Source of the DNA: Bacteroidota bacterium
GTDB taxonomy: Bacteria; Bacteroidota; Bacteroidia; Bacteroidales; Paludibacteraceae
Direction of reading: 5' to 3'
Assembly (NCBI GenBank): GCA_023459355.1
Contig: JAEWUM010000019.1
Location: forward strand, 22,872 to 86,871
Length of the DNA stretch: 64,000 nt
Shown here: piece by piece, positions 1 to 8,173 of the stretch
Numbering within the stretch: position 1 is the stretch's first letter
Layout: each line of letters opens with the position of its first letter
Made by a program: the position numbers and the translations under genes
The notes under the pieces: generated by a model
The model's database searches: none
Told to the model about the DNA's origin: nothing
What the model saw: only the letters and a program-made list of their open reading frames with translations

Positions 1-1017
1 AGTCTTTTTGTGTGGTCATTTGTAACCTTATGTATGGGTTATGTTCATGATATTGAGTTGCTGTATGTTCTTCGAGGTATTATGGGAATAAGCGAAGCAT
101 TCTATATCCCAGCAGCATTATCACTCACTGCCGACTATCATCAGGGCAAGACTCGTTCTGTTGCAATCGGGGCACTAACTTCAGGGATATATTTGGGACA
201 GGCAATAGGTGGATTTGGAGCTACTCTTTCAGCACATACAACATGGCAATTTACTTTTCACTTTTTTGGACTTATCGGAATTATATATAGCATAGTACTT
301 ATATTTTTCCTGAGGGAGAAGAAAACATATTTAGTACAAAAAAGTAATAAGTTGACTTTTAAAGGAATCTTAAATGCCAATTTTGGAGGATTGGCTATTT
401 TATTTACTAATATTTCTTTTTGGGTAATGCTTTTTTATTTTGCAGCTCTCAATTTACCGGGATGGACTACAAAAAACTGGCTTCCAACTATGCTTTCAGA
501 GTCATTAAATATGAAAATGGAGTTTGCAGGTCCAATTTCTACTGTTACCCTTGCTCTTTCATCATTTGTCGGAGTTTTTATTGGAGGTGTAATTTCGGAT
601 AAATGGGTACAAAAGAAGCTTAAAGGACGCATTTATACCAGTTCTTTAGGTTTATCAATGATTATCCCGGCTTTATTATTAATGTCATTTGGCAATGGAT
701 TAGTGACGATTGTGTCAGCAGCAGTTATTTTCGGTTTGGGCTTTGGCATGTACGACACGAATAATATGCCGATTTTGTGCCAATTTATTCCTTCCAGATA
801 CAGGGCTACCGGCTATGGTTTAATGAATTTTGTTGGAATTGCTGCCGGGGCCTTAATTACTGATATTTTGGGAAAAGCATTTGAAGCTGATTATAAAAAC
901 ATCGTTTTTCTTGTTATGATACTTGCTGTAGCATTGTCAGTGTTCTTACAATTGAGGATTTTAAATCCAAAAACTGTTGATATGACTGATGAATTAATGG
1001 AAGAGTCAAATAAATAA
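1..1017 (+). CDS. MFS transporter, C-terminal part (N-terminus outside window)
   Basis: The reading frame is open to the left edge, so about 338 C-terminal residues of a 12-helix major facilitator are present. The sequence shows repeated hydrophobic segments, the intracellular motif RGIMGISEAFYIPAAL near the start and a second half that opens with a short basic loop (WVQKKLKGR). The layout fits the anion:cation symporter branch of MFS, which carries sugar acids such as hexuronates and sialic acid. The substrate is inferred from family resemblance only. It lies directly upstream of three secreted carbohydrate-type proteins on the same strand, so uptake of a sugar they release is a reasonable guess. 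The stop codon lies inside a TAAA tetranucleotide repeat. Confidence 0.85.
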   Translation, partial: SLFVWSFVTLCMGYVHDIELLYVLRGIMGISEAFYIPAALSLTADYHQGKTRSVAIGALTSGIYLGQAIGGFGATLSAHTTWQFTFHFFGLIGIIYSIVLIFFLREKKTYLVQKSNKLTFKGILNANFGGLAILFTNISFWVMLFYFAALNLPGWTTKNWLPTMLSESLNMKMEFAGPISTVTLALSSFVGVFIGGVISDKWVQKKLKGRIYTSSLGLSMIIPALLLMSFGNGLVTIVSAAVIFGLGFGMYDTNNMPILCQFIPSRYRATGYGLMNFVGIAAGALITDILGKAFEADYKNIVFLVMILAVALSVFLQLRILNPKTVDMTDELMEESNK

Positions 1018-1040
1018 ATAAATAAATAAATAAATAAATA
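1011..1040 (+). repeat. TAAA tetranucleotide repeat, about 7.5 units
   Basis: Thirty bases of uninterrupted TAAA units contain the stop codon of the MFS gene and end five bases before the ATG of the next gene. Any unit gain or loss would leave the upstream protein unchanged but would shift the untranslated leader of the lipoprotein gene. Confidence 0.95.
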
Positions 1041-1045
1041 TAATA

Positions 1046-2803
1046 ATGTTTGTTATGTATAAGGTAAGTCGCCGGATTTTTCTTAATTTTTATACAACAC
1101 TATTCATTGTAATGATGTATACTTTTTGCCTGACAGCCTGTGATCCGGTTGTCCCGGAGATTATTAATCCGGAAATCGAGGACGAGCTTACAGGGGACAC
1201 CCTTTACAATGGAATTATATTACCAGCAATCTGGCCTCCTAAGGATATTAATATTGGTTCATATTTGCCAATGAAAGTTCCATATATAGAAAATCCACCT
1301 TCAGTAATTTCTATTAATGTTGGGAGACAGTTGTTTTTCGATGATTTTCTGATAGAAACATCTAATGGTTTGGAAAGAATATTTTATAATGCAACAAAGG
1401 TATCAACTAATCCTGTAATACAAGCAGAAACTAATCTTGAGAAATCAGCTATCCCTGGAGCATCTTTAAAAGACGGAGGAGTATGGTGGGATGAAAACGA
1501 TCAGGAATTTAAAATGTGGTATGAAGCAGGATGGCTTAATGCAATGGCATACGCAACAAGTAAAGACGGATTGGTATGGGACAAACCTAATCTTGGTATT
1601 GGAAATCAAAATCAGATTCTCCCTGGAATAGTTCCAAATTCATGTGCTGTTGTGGCTGATTATGATGCACCTGCAACAGAACGATATAAAATATTTCTAC
1701 GGTCTCCCAACGATAATGCTCCTGATAATGCTGGTTATTGTGCTACCTCTTCCGATGGCATCAATTGGAGAAATATGATAAAAACAGGCCCTTGTGGTGA
1801 TCGGAGTACGATGTATTATAACCCCTTCAGAAAAAAATATATTTTCAGTATACGATCTCTCGGAGTGCTTGGGACATCTCCTCATGGCAGAGCAAGATAT
1901 TATCGTGAGAGTTCTGATTTTCTTTCCGGTGCTGCGTGGACAAAAGCAGATGTGGTGTTTTGGAATAATGCCGATAATCTTGACCAGCCAGATCCAAGTG
2001 TTAATATTAAAGCTGAATTATATAATTTGAATGCTGTGGGTTATGAGAGTATTATGTTGGGGTTGCATCAAATATTTTTAGGCCCACAAAATGAAGATGC
2101 GAAGGCAGCCGGGATTCCAAAAATCACTGAGCTTAAAGTCTCATTTAGCAGAGATGGCTTTCATTGGGATCGCCCCAATCGTAATGCTTTTATAGCAGCA
2201 AGTCGTGTTTCAGACACTTGGGATCGTGGGTATCTTCAATCTGCAGGAGGTATTTGCACCGTAATTGGGGATCAATTGCGTTTTTACTACACGGGATTTA
2301 AGGGAGATGAATCAAGAGCAGGAACTTCGTATGGAATGCATTCGCATGGAGCAATTGGTATTGCAGTATTGAGACGAGATGGATTTGCATCCATGTCAAC
2401 TTTGAGTCAAGGGTCTCTTACAACTCGGCCAGTAACTTTTACTGGTAAATATATGTTTGTCAATGTTGATTGTCCTAACGGTCGATTATCCGTAGAAATA
2501 CTGGATGAGAATAATCAGGTCTTAACCAATTTTACTCGAGCAGAATGCAAATCGGTATCTGTCAATTCCACTATTCAACAAATTGAATGGAATGATGTAA
2601 GTGACTTATCTTCTATTATTGGTAAGAAAGTAAAATTCAGGTTTATATTAACAAATGGAAACCTGTATTCATTTTGGGTTAGTCCGAGTTTAAATGGAGA
2701 AAGCAATGGTTTTGTTGCCGGAGGAGGACCTGGATATTCAACCAGCGTTGACAATCAAGGTATCAAGGCGTACGAAAAGGCCAGTAATTTTTTACCACTT
2801 TGA
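1046..2803 (+). CDS. Lipoprotein with glycosidase-like five-bladed beta-propeller domain
   Basis: This 585-residue protein starts with a signal peptide ending in the lipobox LTAC (Cys32), so it should be lipid-anchored in the envelope. Conserved blocks are GRQLFFDDFLIE (93-104), GGVWWDE (144-150) and MWYE (157-160), followed by repeated SxDGxxW-type blade motifs. This is the pattern of GH32/43/130-like propellers that are widespread in Bacteroidetes and Planctomycetes and mostly uncharacterised. A C-terminal beta-sandwich follows (from about residue 465, starting near TTRPVTFTGKYMFVN). I cannot assign catalytic residues or a substrate. A second ATG lies three codons downstream. The next gene starts 13 bases after the stop, which suggests co-transcription, and its C-terminal two thirds are a paralogue of this protein. 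Confidence 0.85.
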   Translation: MFVMYKVSRRIFLNFYTTLFIVMMYTFCLTACDPVVPEIINPEIEDELTGDTLYNGIILPAIWPPKDINIGSYLPMKVPYIENPPSVISINVGRQLFFDDFLIETSNGLERIFYNATKVSTNPVIQAETNLEKSAIPGASLKDGGVWWDENDQEFKMWYEAGWLNAMAYATSKDGLVWDKPNLGIGNQNQILPGIVPNSCAVVADYDAPATERYKIFLRSPNDNAPDNAGYCATSSDGINWRNMIKTGPCGDRSTMYYNPFRKKYIFSIRSLGVLGTSPHGRARYYRESSDFLSGAAWTKADVVFWNNADNLDQPDPSVNIKAELYNLNAVGYESIMLGLHQIFLGPQNEDAKAAGIPKITELKVSFSRDGFHWDRPNRNAFIAASRVSDTWDRGYLQSAGGICTVIGDQLRFYYTGFKGDESRAGTSYGMHSHGAIGIAVLRRDGFASMSTLSQGSLTTRPVTFTGKYMFVNVDCPNGRLSVEILDENNQVLTNFTRAECKSVSVNSTIQQIEWNDVSDLSSIIGKKVKFRFILTNGNLYSFWVSPSLNGESNGFVAGGGPGYSTSVDNQGIKAYEKASNFLPL

Positions 2804-2816
2804 TTTAGTTGTATTT

Positions 2817-5237
2817 ATGAAAATAGCAAGATTTAATATTTTATTATTCTTAGTTTGTATCTGTATTATTTGTACTGAAGGTAGTGCAACAAACTATTTT
2901 GTGAAAGCAAATGCTCCAGCATCCAGAACTGGAAATAGTTGGTTCACTGCCATGTCTTTTTCAGATTTTCAGGAAAAGTTAAATAACGGAATCTTTCAGG
3001 ATGGGGATGCTATTTATTTCTCGGGTGGAATTTATCGGCTAAACTCAGGGTCTAGTCTTAAAATAAAAAATATTAGTCTAACACTTAAAGGTGGTTTCTC
3101 TCCAGACCTGAAAGCAAGTGTTATTCCGGATATTTCCTATCCAACAATTACTCCAACTATCATTACAGGTGATGCTAATAATGATGGAAAGCCTAGTAAA
3201 GGTGATTGTCGTAATATATTTATTATTGATAATACCGATAACCCTGAAATTATAAGAAATGTTGTTATAGAAGGATTTACTTTGACCGGATGTTATTACT
3301 CGGGAGTGAATGCCAAAGAATCAGGTGCAATTTGTGCTGATTTAAGTCAATATGTTATTGTTAAGAATTGTATAATTGAAGGAAATAAATCTACACAAAG
3401 TGGAACAGCCGGATTTTTAAATAGCGGATCAGTTGCTCACTTAATTGACTGTGTTCTTGCCAATAATGAAGCATATGAAGGTGGTGCTGCCATTTATTCT
3501 GAAAATAAAATTCTGATAATGAGTGATAAACAAATTACTTATGATGCAAAGACCATTGTAGAACGTTGTTTAATAAATAATAACCAAATTGCAATCTCTC
3601 CGAACGCATCACCTTTAATTAGTGAAGTTCTATATAATGGGATACAATTACCTCTTACATGGCCTCCAAAAAATATCAATCCAGATTCTTATGACCCCAT
3701 GCCAGTACCATATCTTGATAATATTCCCAAGGTAATTCCAATAAATGTGGGACGTCAATTGTTTGTAGATGATTTTTTGATTGAAAGTCAGAACGGGCTA
3801 CAACGTAAGTTTTATAAACCTCGAAAGATTGATCAGAATCCTGTGTTAAAAGCCGAAACTTCACTCGAAAACTCTACTATCCCGGGAGCAATGCCCAAAG
3901 ATGGGGGAGTGTGGTGGGATGAAAAGGATAAGGTTTTTAAAATGTGGTATGAAGCGGGATGGCTAAATGCAATGGCCTACGCGACAAGTACCGATGGTAT
4001 TACCTGGTCGCGTCCTAATCTTGGATTGTATGCGCAGAACCAAATCCTATCTGGTTTGGTGCCAAATTCATGTTCTGTGATTGTTGATTATAATGCCCCT
4101 ACGACTGAACGTTATAAAATGTTTCTTCGTCCGCCGAATGCGAGTGCTGACAATTATACAGGCTATTGTATGACCTCTTCTGACGGTTTAAACTGGAATA
4201 ATTTGGTTTCAACCGGACCCTGCGGAGATCGAAGTACTGTATTTTATAATCCATTTAGAAGAAAATTTATTTTCAGTATTCGTTCCGATTACGCCTTAGC
4301 ACCTTATCCTCCTCATGGACGAGCCAGATATTATAAGGAGTGTTCAAATTTGTTGGTTGGCTCATCCTGGACTAAAAATGATGATAATGTCGTTTTCTGG
4401 AGTAATGCCGATAATCTTGATAAACAAGATCCGGAGATTGGAGTTCCAGCTGAATTATATAACCTGAATGCAGTTGCTTATGAAAGTATTATGCTTGGAA
4501 TGCATCAAATATTTGTCGGACCCCACAATGATATTTGTAAAGAGCTAGGCATTCCTAAAAGAACAGATCTTAAGGTGTCATTCAGCAGAGATGGATTTCA
4601 TTGGGATAGACCATTTAGGGATGCATTTATTCCTTCAAGTCGCATTAATTCGTGGGATAAGGGATATGTTCAATCAGTAGGTGGAATTTGCGCTGTAGTG
4701 GGGGATCAACTTTGGTTTTATTATGTTGGTTTCCGTGGCGATGAATCCCGACCAGGGACTTCATATGGGATGCATTCTAATGGAGCTACAGGTATAGCTG
4801 TACTTCGGCGAGATGGATTTTGTTCGATGTCAGCTTCAGGAGAAGGAATTCTAACTACACGTCCCGTAACATTTTCAGGGAAACACTTATTTGTAAATGT
4901 AAAAAGTGAACTTGGGTCTTTATCGATAGAGATAATTGATAACAACAATAACGTTATCCCAGGTTTTTCTTTTAATGATTGTAACCCTGTTTCAATCAAT
5001 TCTACCATTCATAAAGTAGATTGGTCAAATGGAAAAGATCTATCGGATTTATCAGGAAAAACAGTTAAATTCAGATTTAAAGTTACGAACTCCGATCTTT
5101 ATTCTTTTTGGGTAAGTCCGAGTCTTAATGGCGAAAGTAATGGTTATGTCGCTGGTGGAGGTCCCGGATATGCAACAAGTATTGATAATGAAGGTGTAAA
5201 AGCTTATGAAAAAGCTAAGTTATTCAAATCTTTATAA
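2817..5237 (+). CDS. Hybrid secreted protein: truncated beta-helix domain fused to glycosidase-like propeller
   Basis: I chose the ATG at 2817 (806 residues) because it opens a normal signal peptide; the frame is open further upstream, but that part only overlaps the previous gene. Residues about 24-262 are a right-handed parallel beta-helix-like region closely related to the N-terminal half of the next gene product: both begin SATNYFVK and share GFTLTxCYYSG and VERCL. From about residue 268 (SEVLYNGIQLP) to the end it is a full paralogue of the preceding lipoprotein, including GRQLFVDDFLIE, GGVWWDE, MWYE and the C-terminal beta-sandwich. It therefore looks like a recombination product of relatives of its two neighbours. 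It has neither the lipobox of one nor the type IX sorting domain of the other, so it is predicted to be periplasmic or exported in some other way. Confidence 0.88.
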   Translation: MKIARFNILLFLVCICIICTEGSATNYFVKANAPASRTGNSWFTAMSFSDFQEKLNNGIFQDGDAIYFSGGIYRLNSGSSLKIKNISLTLKGGFSPDLKASVIPDISYPTITPTIITGDANNDGKPSKGDCRNIFIIDNTDNPEIIRNVVIEGFTLTGCYYSGVNAKESGAICADLSQYVIVKNCIIEGNKSTQSGTAGFLNSGSVAHLIDCVLANNEAYEGGAAIYSENKILIMSDKQITYDAKTIVERCLINNNQIAISPNASPLISEVLYNGIQLPLTWPPKNINPDSYDPMPVPYLDNIPKVIPINVGRQLFVDDFLIESQNGLQRKFYKPRKIDQNPVLKAETSLENSTIPGAMPKDGGVWWDEKDKVFKMWYEAGWLNAMAYATSTDGITWSRPNLGLYAQNQILSGLVPNSCSVIVDYNAPTTERYKMFLRPPNASADNYTGYCMTSSDGLNWNNLVSTGPCGDRSTVFYNPFRRKFIFSIRSDYALAPYPPHGRARYYKECSNLLVGSSWTKNDDNVVFWSNADNLDKQDPEIGVPAELYNLNAVAYESIMLGMHQIFVGPHNDICKELGIPKRTDLKVSFSRDGFHWDRPFRDAFIPSSRINSWDKGYVQSVGGICAVVGDQLWFYYVGFRGDESRPGTSYGMHSNGATGIAVLRRDGFCSMSASGEGILTTRPVTFSGKHLFVNVKSELGSLSIEIIDNNNNVIPGFSFNDCNPVSINSTIHKVDWSNGKDLSDLSGKTVKFRFKVTNSDLYSFWVSPSLNGESNGYVAGGGPGYATSIDNEGVKAYEKAKLFKSL

Positions 5238-5273
5238 TTATAATTTTATTAACCAGTTTAAATGTTCAATGTT

Positions 5274-6914
5274 ATGAAAACAAAAATTTTACGAAGTTTT
5301 AGTATAGTGTTTTTATGCTGTACAGTATTTTCTGCAAGTGCTACGAATTATTTCGTCAAGTCTGATGCTCCAAGTGAGAATAATGGGTTGAGTTGGGAGT
5401 CAGCATTCAATTTAGCTGATTTTATTTCAGCAATTGGCACTACTGTCGTCGATGGTGATGCTGTGTTTTTTGCTGGTGGAACGTATTATCCTACTCTTAC
5501 AACTGGAATTAAGCTACAAAATGTTAATTTAACTCTTAAGGGAGGATATCCTACAAATCTAACAGGTACTAGTACTCCTGAACTTAGTTATCCTACTGCA
5601 ACACCTACAATTCTTAACGGGGATAATAACGCTGATGGGATTCCTAATACAGGGGATGTCAGAAATGTTATTTATGTACAAACCACGAATACTGCTTATA
5701 TGGCAACCGAAAGAAATACAATGATTCAAGGTTTTACTCTGACTAATTGTTATTATAGCGGCACAACAGCATATCAAGTTGGTGCAATTTGTGTTGATTG
5801 TACTCAAACGGTTACAATAAAGAACTGTATTTTTGAAAATAATCTATGTGAAAATGGTGGAGGTGCCGCTTTTTCGAACAGTGGTTCAAAATCATATTTA
5901 GTTGATTGTATAATCAGAGAAAATAAAGCTGGAGATGCAGGTGCAGCTATCAGATCGACCAAACGTGGTACTGCAGCAGCTTATTTTACAGCTTCTGTAG
6001 CAGTTGAACGATGTTTATTTGCTGACAACGAGTTGACAAAAACCGGAAGTGTTGCTGGTGGTAGTGCGATTCGTTTATCTTCTGGTAATATGTGGATTTT
6101 AAACTCCACAATAGCTGATAATATAGGTTATAACAAAGGCGCAATTGATATGGATAGTGGGACCTACTTGTATTTATGTTCAAGTACTATCGCTAACAAT
6201 CAAAACACAAATGCCGATGCCCCTAAAGGTTCTGCCATTCATGCAACTACTGCTGCAACAATCAAATTGATTAATTCAATTATGGTAGGTGCGAAAGGAA
6301 GTACTGAGCCTGTAGTGTATTTTGAAAATATGTCAGGTCAAACAAGTTCGCAATTTTTCTCAGATGGTGCTAATGTCGTTGGACTTTGTACTTTTGTTGG
6401 TGGGGATGGTTTTGTTGATAATCAGCAAGATATCTGGGATGCTGTATATGATGATTGTAGTTCTGATAATACTTATGATGCAATATTTGGGACTAACATC
6501 CTTTCAAATAATGGAGGATTCTCAAAAACACTGGCTCCATTAAATTCAAAAACATTCTATGAAGCAGCATGGCTAGAAAATTTCTTAAGTACCGAATATG
6601 GTTGTCCATTTGATGTTGATGAATTGGTTGATCAACGAAATATAGCACGTTCAACTAATACCTCTGTTGGAGCCTACGATTCAATGTTAGAAACAAATGC
6701 TGTCGGGGATGTCATGAATGAGAATGGAATTATTTTAATGAATATGGGTAATGATAATTATTTCATCGATGGAATGATATCAGGAATTAAGGTCATTGAT
6801 ATGCAAGGATGTGTTGTGAAAGAAGTACAAGAGAATAAAGTAAACTTATCTGATCTTAAGAAAGGAGTTTATCTATTATTAACGATTGGAAAAACTTTCA
6901 AAATAATTCGTTAA
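5274..6914 (+). CDS. Secreted beta-helix protein with type IX secretion C-terminal domain
   Basis: The protein has 546 residues from the ATG at 5274; an ATG four codons earlier at 5262 is also possible. A signal peptide (MKTKILRSFSIVFLCCTVF) is followed by a long stretch rich in N, G, S and short hydrophobic strands (for example TIKNCIFENN, GAAIRS, VERCLFADN). This is typical of pectate-lyase-like or polymorphic-outer-membrane-protein beta-helices. The last 70 or so residues (from about AVGDVMNENG) resemble a type A Por/type IX sorting domain: a short strand pair, then GIKVIDMQG, LKKGVYLLL and a basic end. This implies export by type IX secretion and surface anchoring or release. No catalytic function can be read from the sequence. 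It is the intact relative of the N-terminal part of the hybrid gene upstream. Confidence 0.8.
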   Translation: MKTKILRSFSIVFLCCTVFSASATNYFVKSDAPSENNGLSWESAFNLADFISAIGTTVVDGDAVFFAGGTYYPTLTTGIKLQNVNLTLKGGYPTNLTGTSTPELSYPTATPTILNGDNNADGIPNTGDVRNVIYVQTTNTAYMATERNTMIQGFTLTNCYYSGTTAYQVGAICVDCTQTVTIKNCIFENNLCENGGGAAFSNSGSKSYLVDCIIRENKAGDAGAAIRSTKRGTAAAYFTASVAVERCLFADNELTKTGSVAGGSAIRLSSGNMWILNSTIADNIGYNKGAIDMDSGTYLYLCSSTIANNQNTNADAPKGSAIHATTAATIKLINSIMVGAKGSTEPVVYFENMSGQTSSQFFSDGANVVGLCTFVGGDGFVDNQQDIWDAVYDDCSSDNTYDAIFGTNILSNNGGFSKTLAPLNSKTFYEAAWLENFLSTEYGCPFDVDELVDQRNIARSTNTSVGAYDSMLETNAVGDVMNENGIILMNMGNDNYFIDGMISGIKVIDMQGCVVKEVQENKVNLSDLKKGVYLLLTIGKTFKIIR

Positions 6915-6936
6915 CACAATCATGTAATATACTATA

Positions 6937-6979
6937 AAGAAACAGAGTTTCATGAATAATTAAGCTCTGTTTCTTTTTT
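6937..6979 (+). terminator. Rho-independent terminator
   Basis: A perfect 11-bp stem, AAGAAACAGAG (6937-6947) with its complement at 6965-6975, is followed by a run of T. It lies 22 bases after the stop codon of the beta-helix gene and closes the 1-6.9 kb gene group. Confidence 0.9.
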
Positions 6980-7274
6980 CTGCATAATACATAAACCATT
7001 ATTTTTGCAAAAATTATAAATATTACAAATATCTATCAGACTATAGTACTCCCCATTATTAGGACAATTTCAGCAGCAAGTTAAGATGTTTTTTTGCTGC
7101 AATTTCAGGTTCCATTCGGACAAAACGGATAATCAATAAATGGATTTCTATTGCTTATATTAAAAACACTTTTTCGTTGCGTGTACGTTTTTTTTCACTT
7201 ACCGATGTAAATAGGAATTAAAAAAATACAGTGAAAATGGGAATATGTTTTACAGTGAAGTGGAACAAATAATG
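6980..7274. other. AT-rich intergenic stretch, no gene seen
   Basis: About 300 bases of AT-rich DNA hold no supported ORF or RNA gene. A 30-codon open stretch on the minus strand near 7080-7160 ends in a stop codon and could be debris, but it matches nothing I recognise. Confidence 0.5.
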
Positions 7275-8046
7275 AAAGGGGTGGATATAGCAATACCGGT
7301 AATGTCTCCTGTCATTACCGGTCAATGACCTATATTTTTTTTTAATCAGCCTTGGATTTTAGACAAAACAAGGGGCTCGTTGCGTCAAAATGCCCCTTGC
7401 TTTTCGTCAAAATGCAGCTTGTGTAGCGTCGCTGTCCAGTGCTTGTTGTATCGAAATGCAGTAAGCATTTTGTCAAAACGCAAGGCTTGTTTTGCCACAA
7501 TTCCGCCTTGGTTTTTTTGGTTGAGATAGTGCTAACTATGCCGAAAAACAGCATGAACCCACAAAGTTAATAAAACTGTCATATTCACTGACAGTAAAAC
7601 CCATTTGTAGATAGCAATTGTACCCTGTTGTAAATATGCTTTTTGAACTTGGACTGATTTAATAACTGTAACCTTAATATTGTGACTGTCATGTGTTGAT
7701 TTGCCCCTGACTTCTTGGCTGAAATACTGTATCATCTTCTGTACCTTGATATAAGGTAGAATAAATACCATCCCTGCTCTTTGTACCAGTATTAGCTGTT
7801 TCATGAAATCACCTGTGCTTAGTAGCTTACAGGCTATTAGAGTGGGTTTTGTTAGGTTGTTGATACAATCCAACCTAATTGCTGAAGTAAAAATAATGTT
7901 GCTGTTAACATCAGGTAAATTACGCTTGTTATTTTCATGTTAATAATTAATGAGGTGAATTGAAGGTCGCAAAAATAAAATGAATATTTAAGAAGTAGGC
8001 GACGCCGTTTGTCTAATTGGCGACATGGTTTGTCTAATTTGAGACA
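7275..8046 (-). repeat. Dispersed repeat family A, copy 1 (long form)
   Basis: Read on the minus strand this stretch matches 42614-43098. The shared parts are: a start with two near-identical motifs, GACAAACCATGTCGCC then GACAAACGGCGTCGCC, followed by TATTCATTTTAT; a centre with the hairpin CTGTCAGTGAATATGACAG; a series of seven degenerate 21-24-nt units (7342-7510); and an end with the 9-bp stem CCGGTAATG/CATTACCGG (7296-7321) followed by TATCCACC. About 300 bases between the start and the centre (roughly 7630-7960) are absent from the other copy. Short minus-strand ORFs at 7342-7554 and 7532-7873 run through it, but they are overlapping frames with no recognised domain. The mobility mechanism is unknown; no transposase is encoded. 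Confidence 0.85.
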
Positions 8047-8173
8047 TACCAACGTAAGGGGTATTACGCATTTCTGTACAATTTTACCCCCTTTTCTGAT
8101 GATAATTTATCCATAAGCTGAATTATTTACCTTAATTTTACATTCGAAAATTATTAAGTATAAATAATATCAC

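Noticed and set aside
7342..7510. Possible CRISPR-like array
   Set aside because: The units are degenerate, contiguous and without spacers, and no cas genes are near.
7532..7873. 113-codon ORF on the minus strand
   Set aside because: It lies inside repeat family A copy 1, in the part missing from copy 2, and has no recognisable domain; kept as part of the repeat.
8058..8095. Hairpin GGGGTA/TACCCC followed by TTTT upstream of the lyase gene
   Set aside because: The stem is only 6 bp with a 21-base loop and there is no gene upstream on that strand to terminate.
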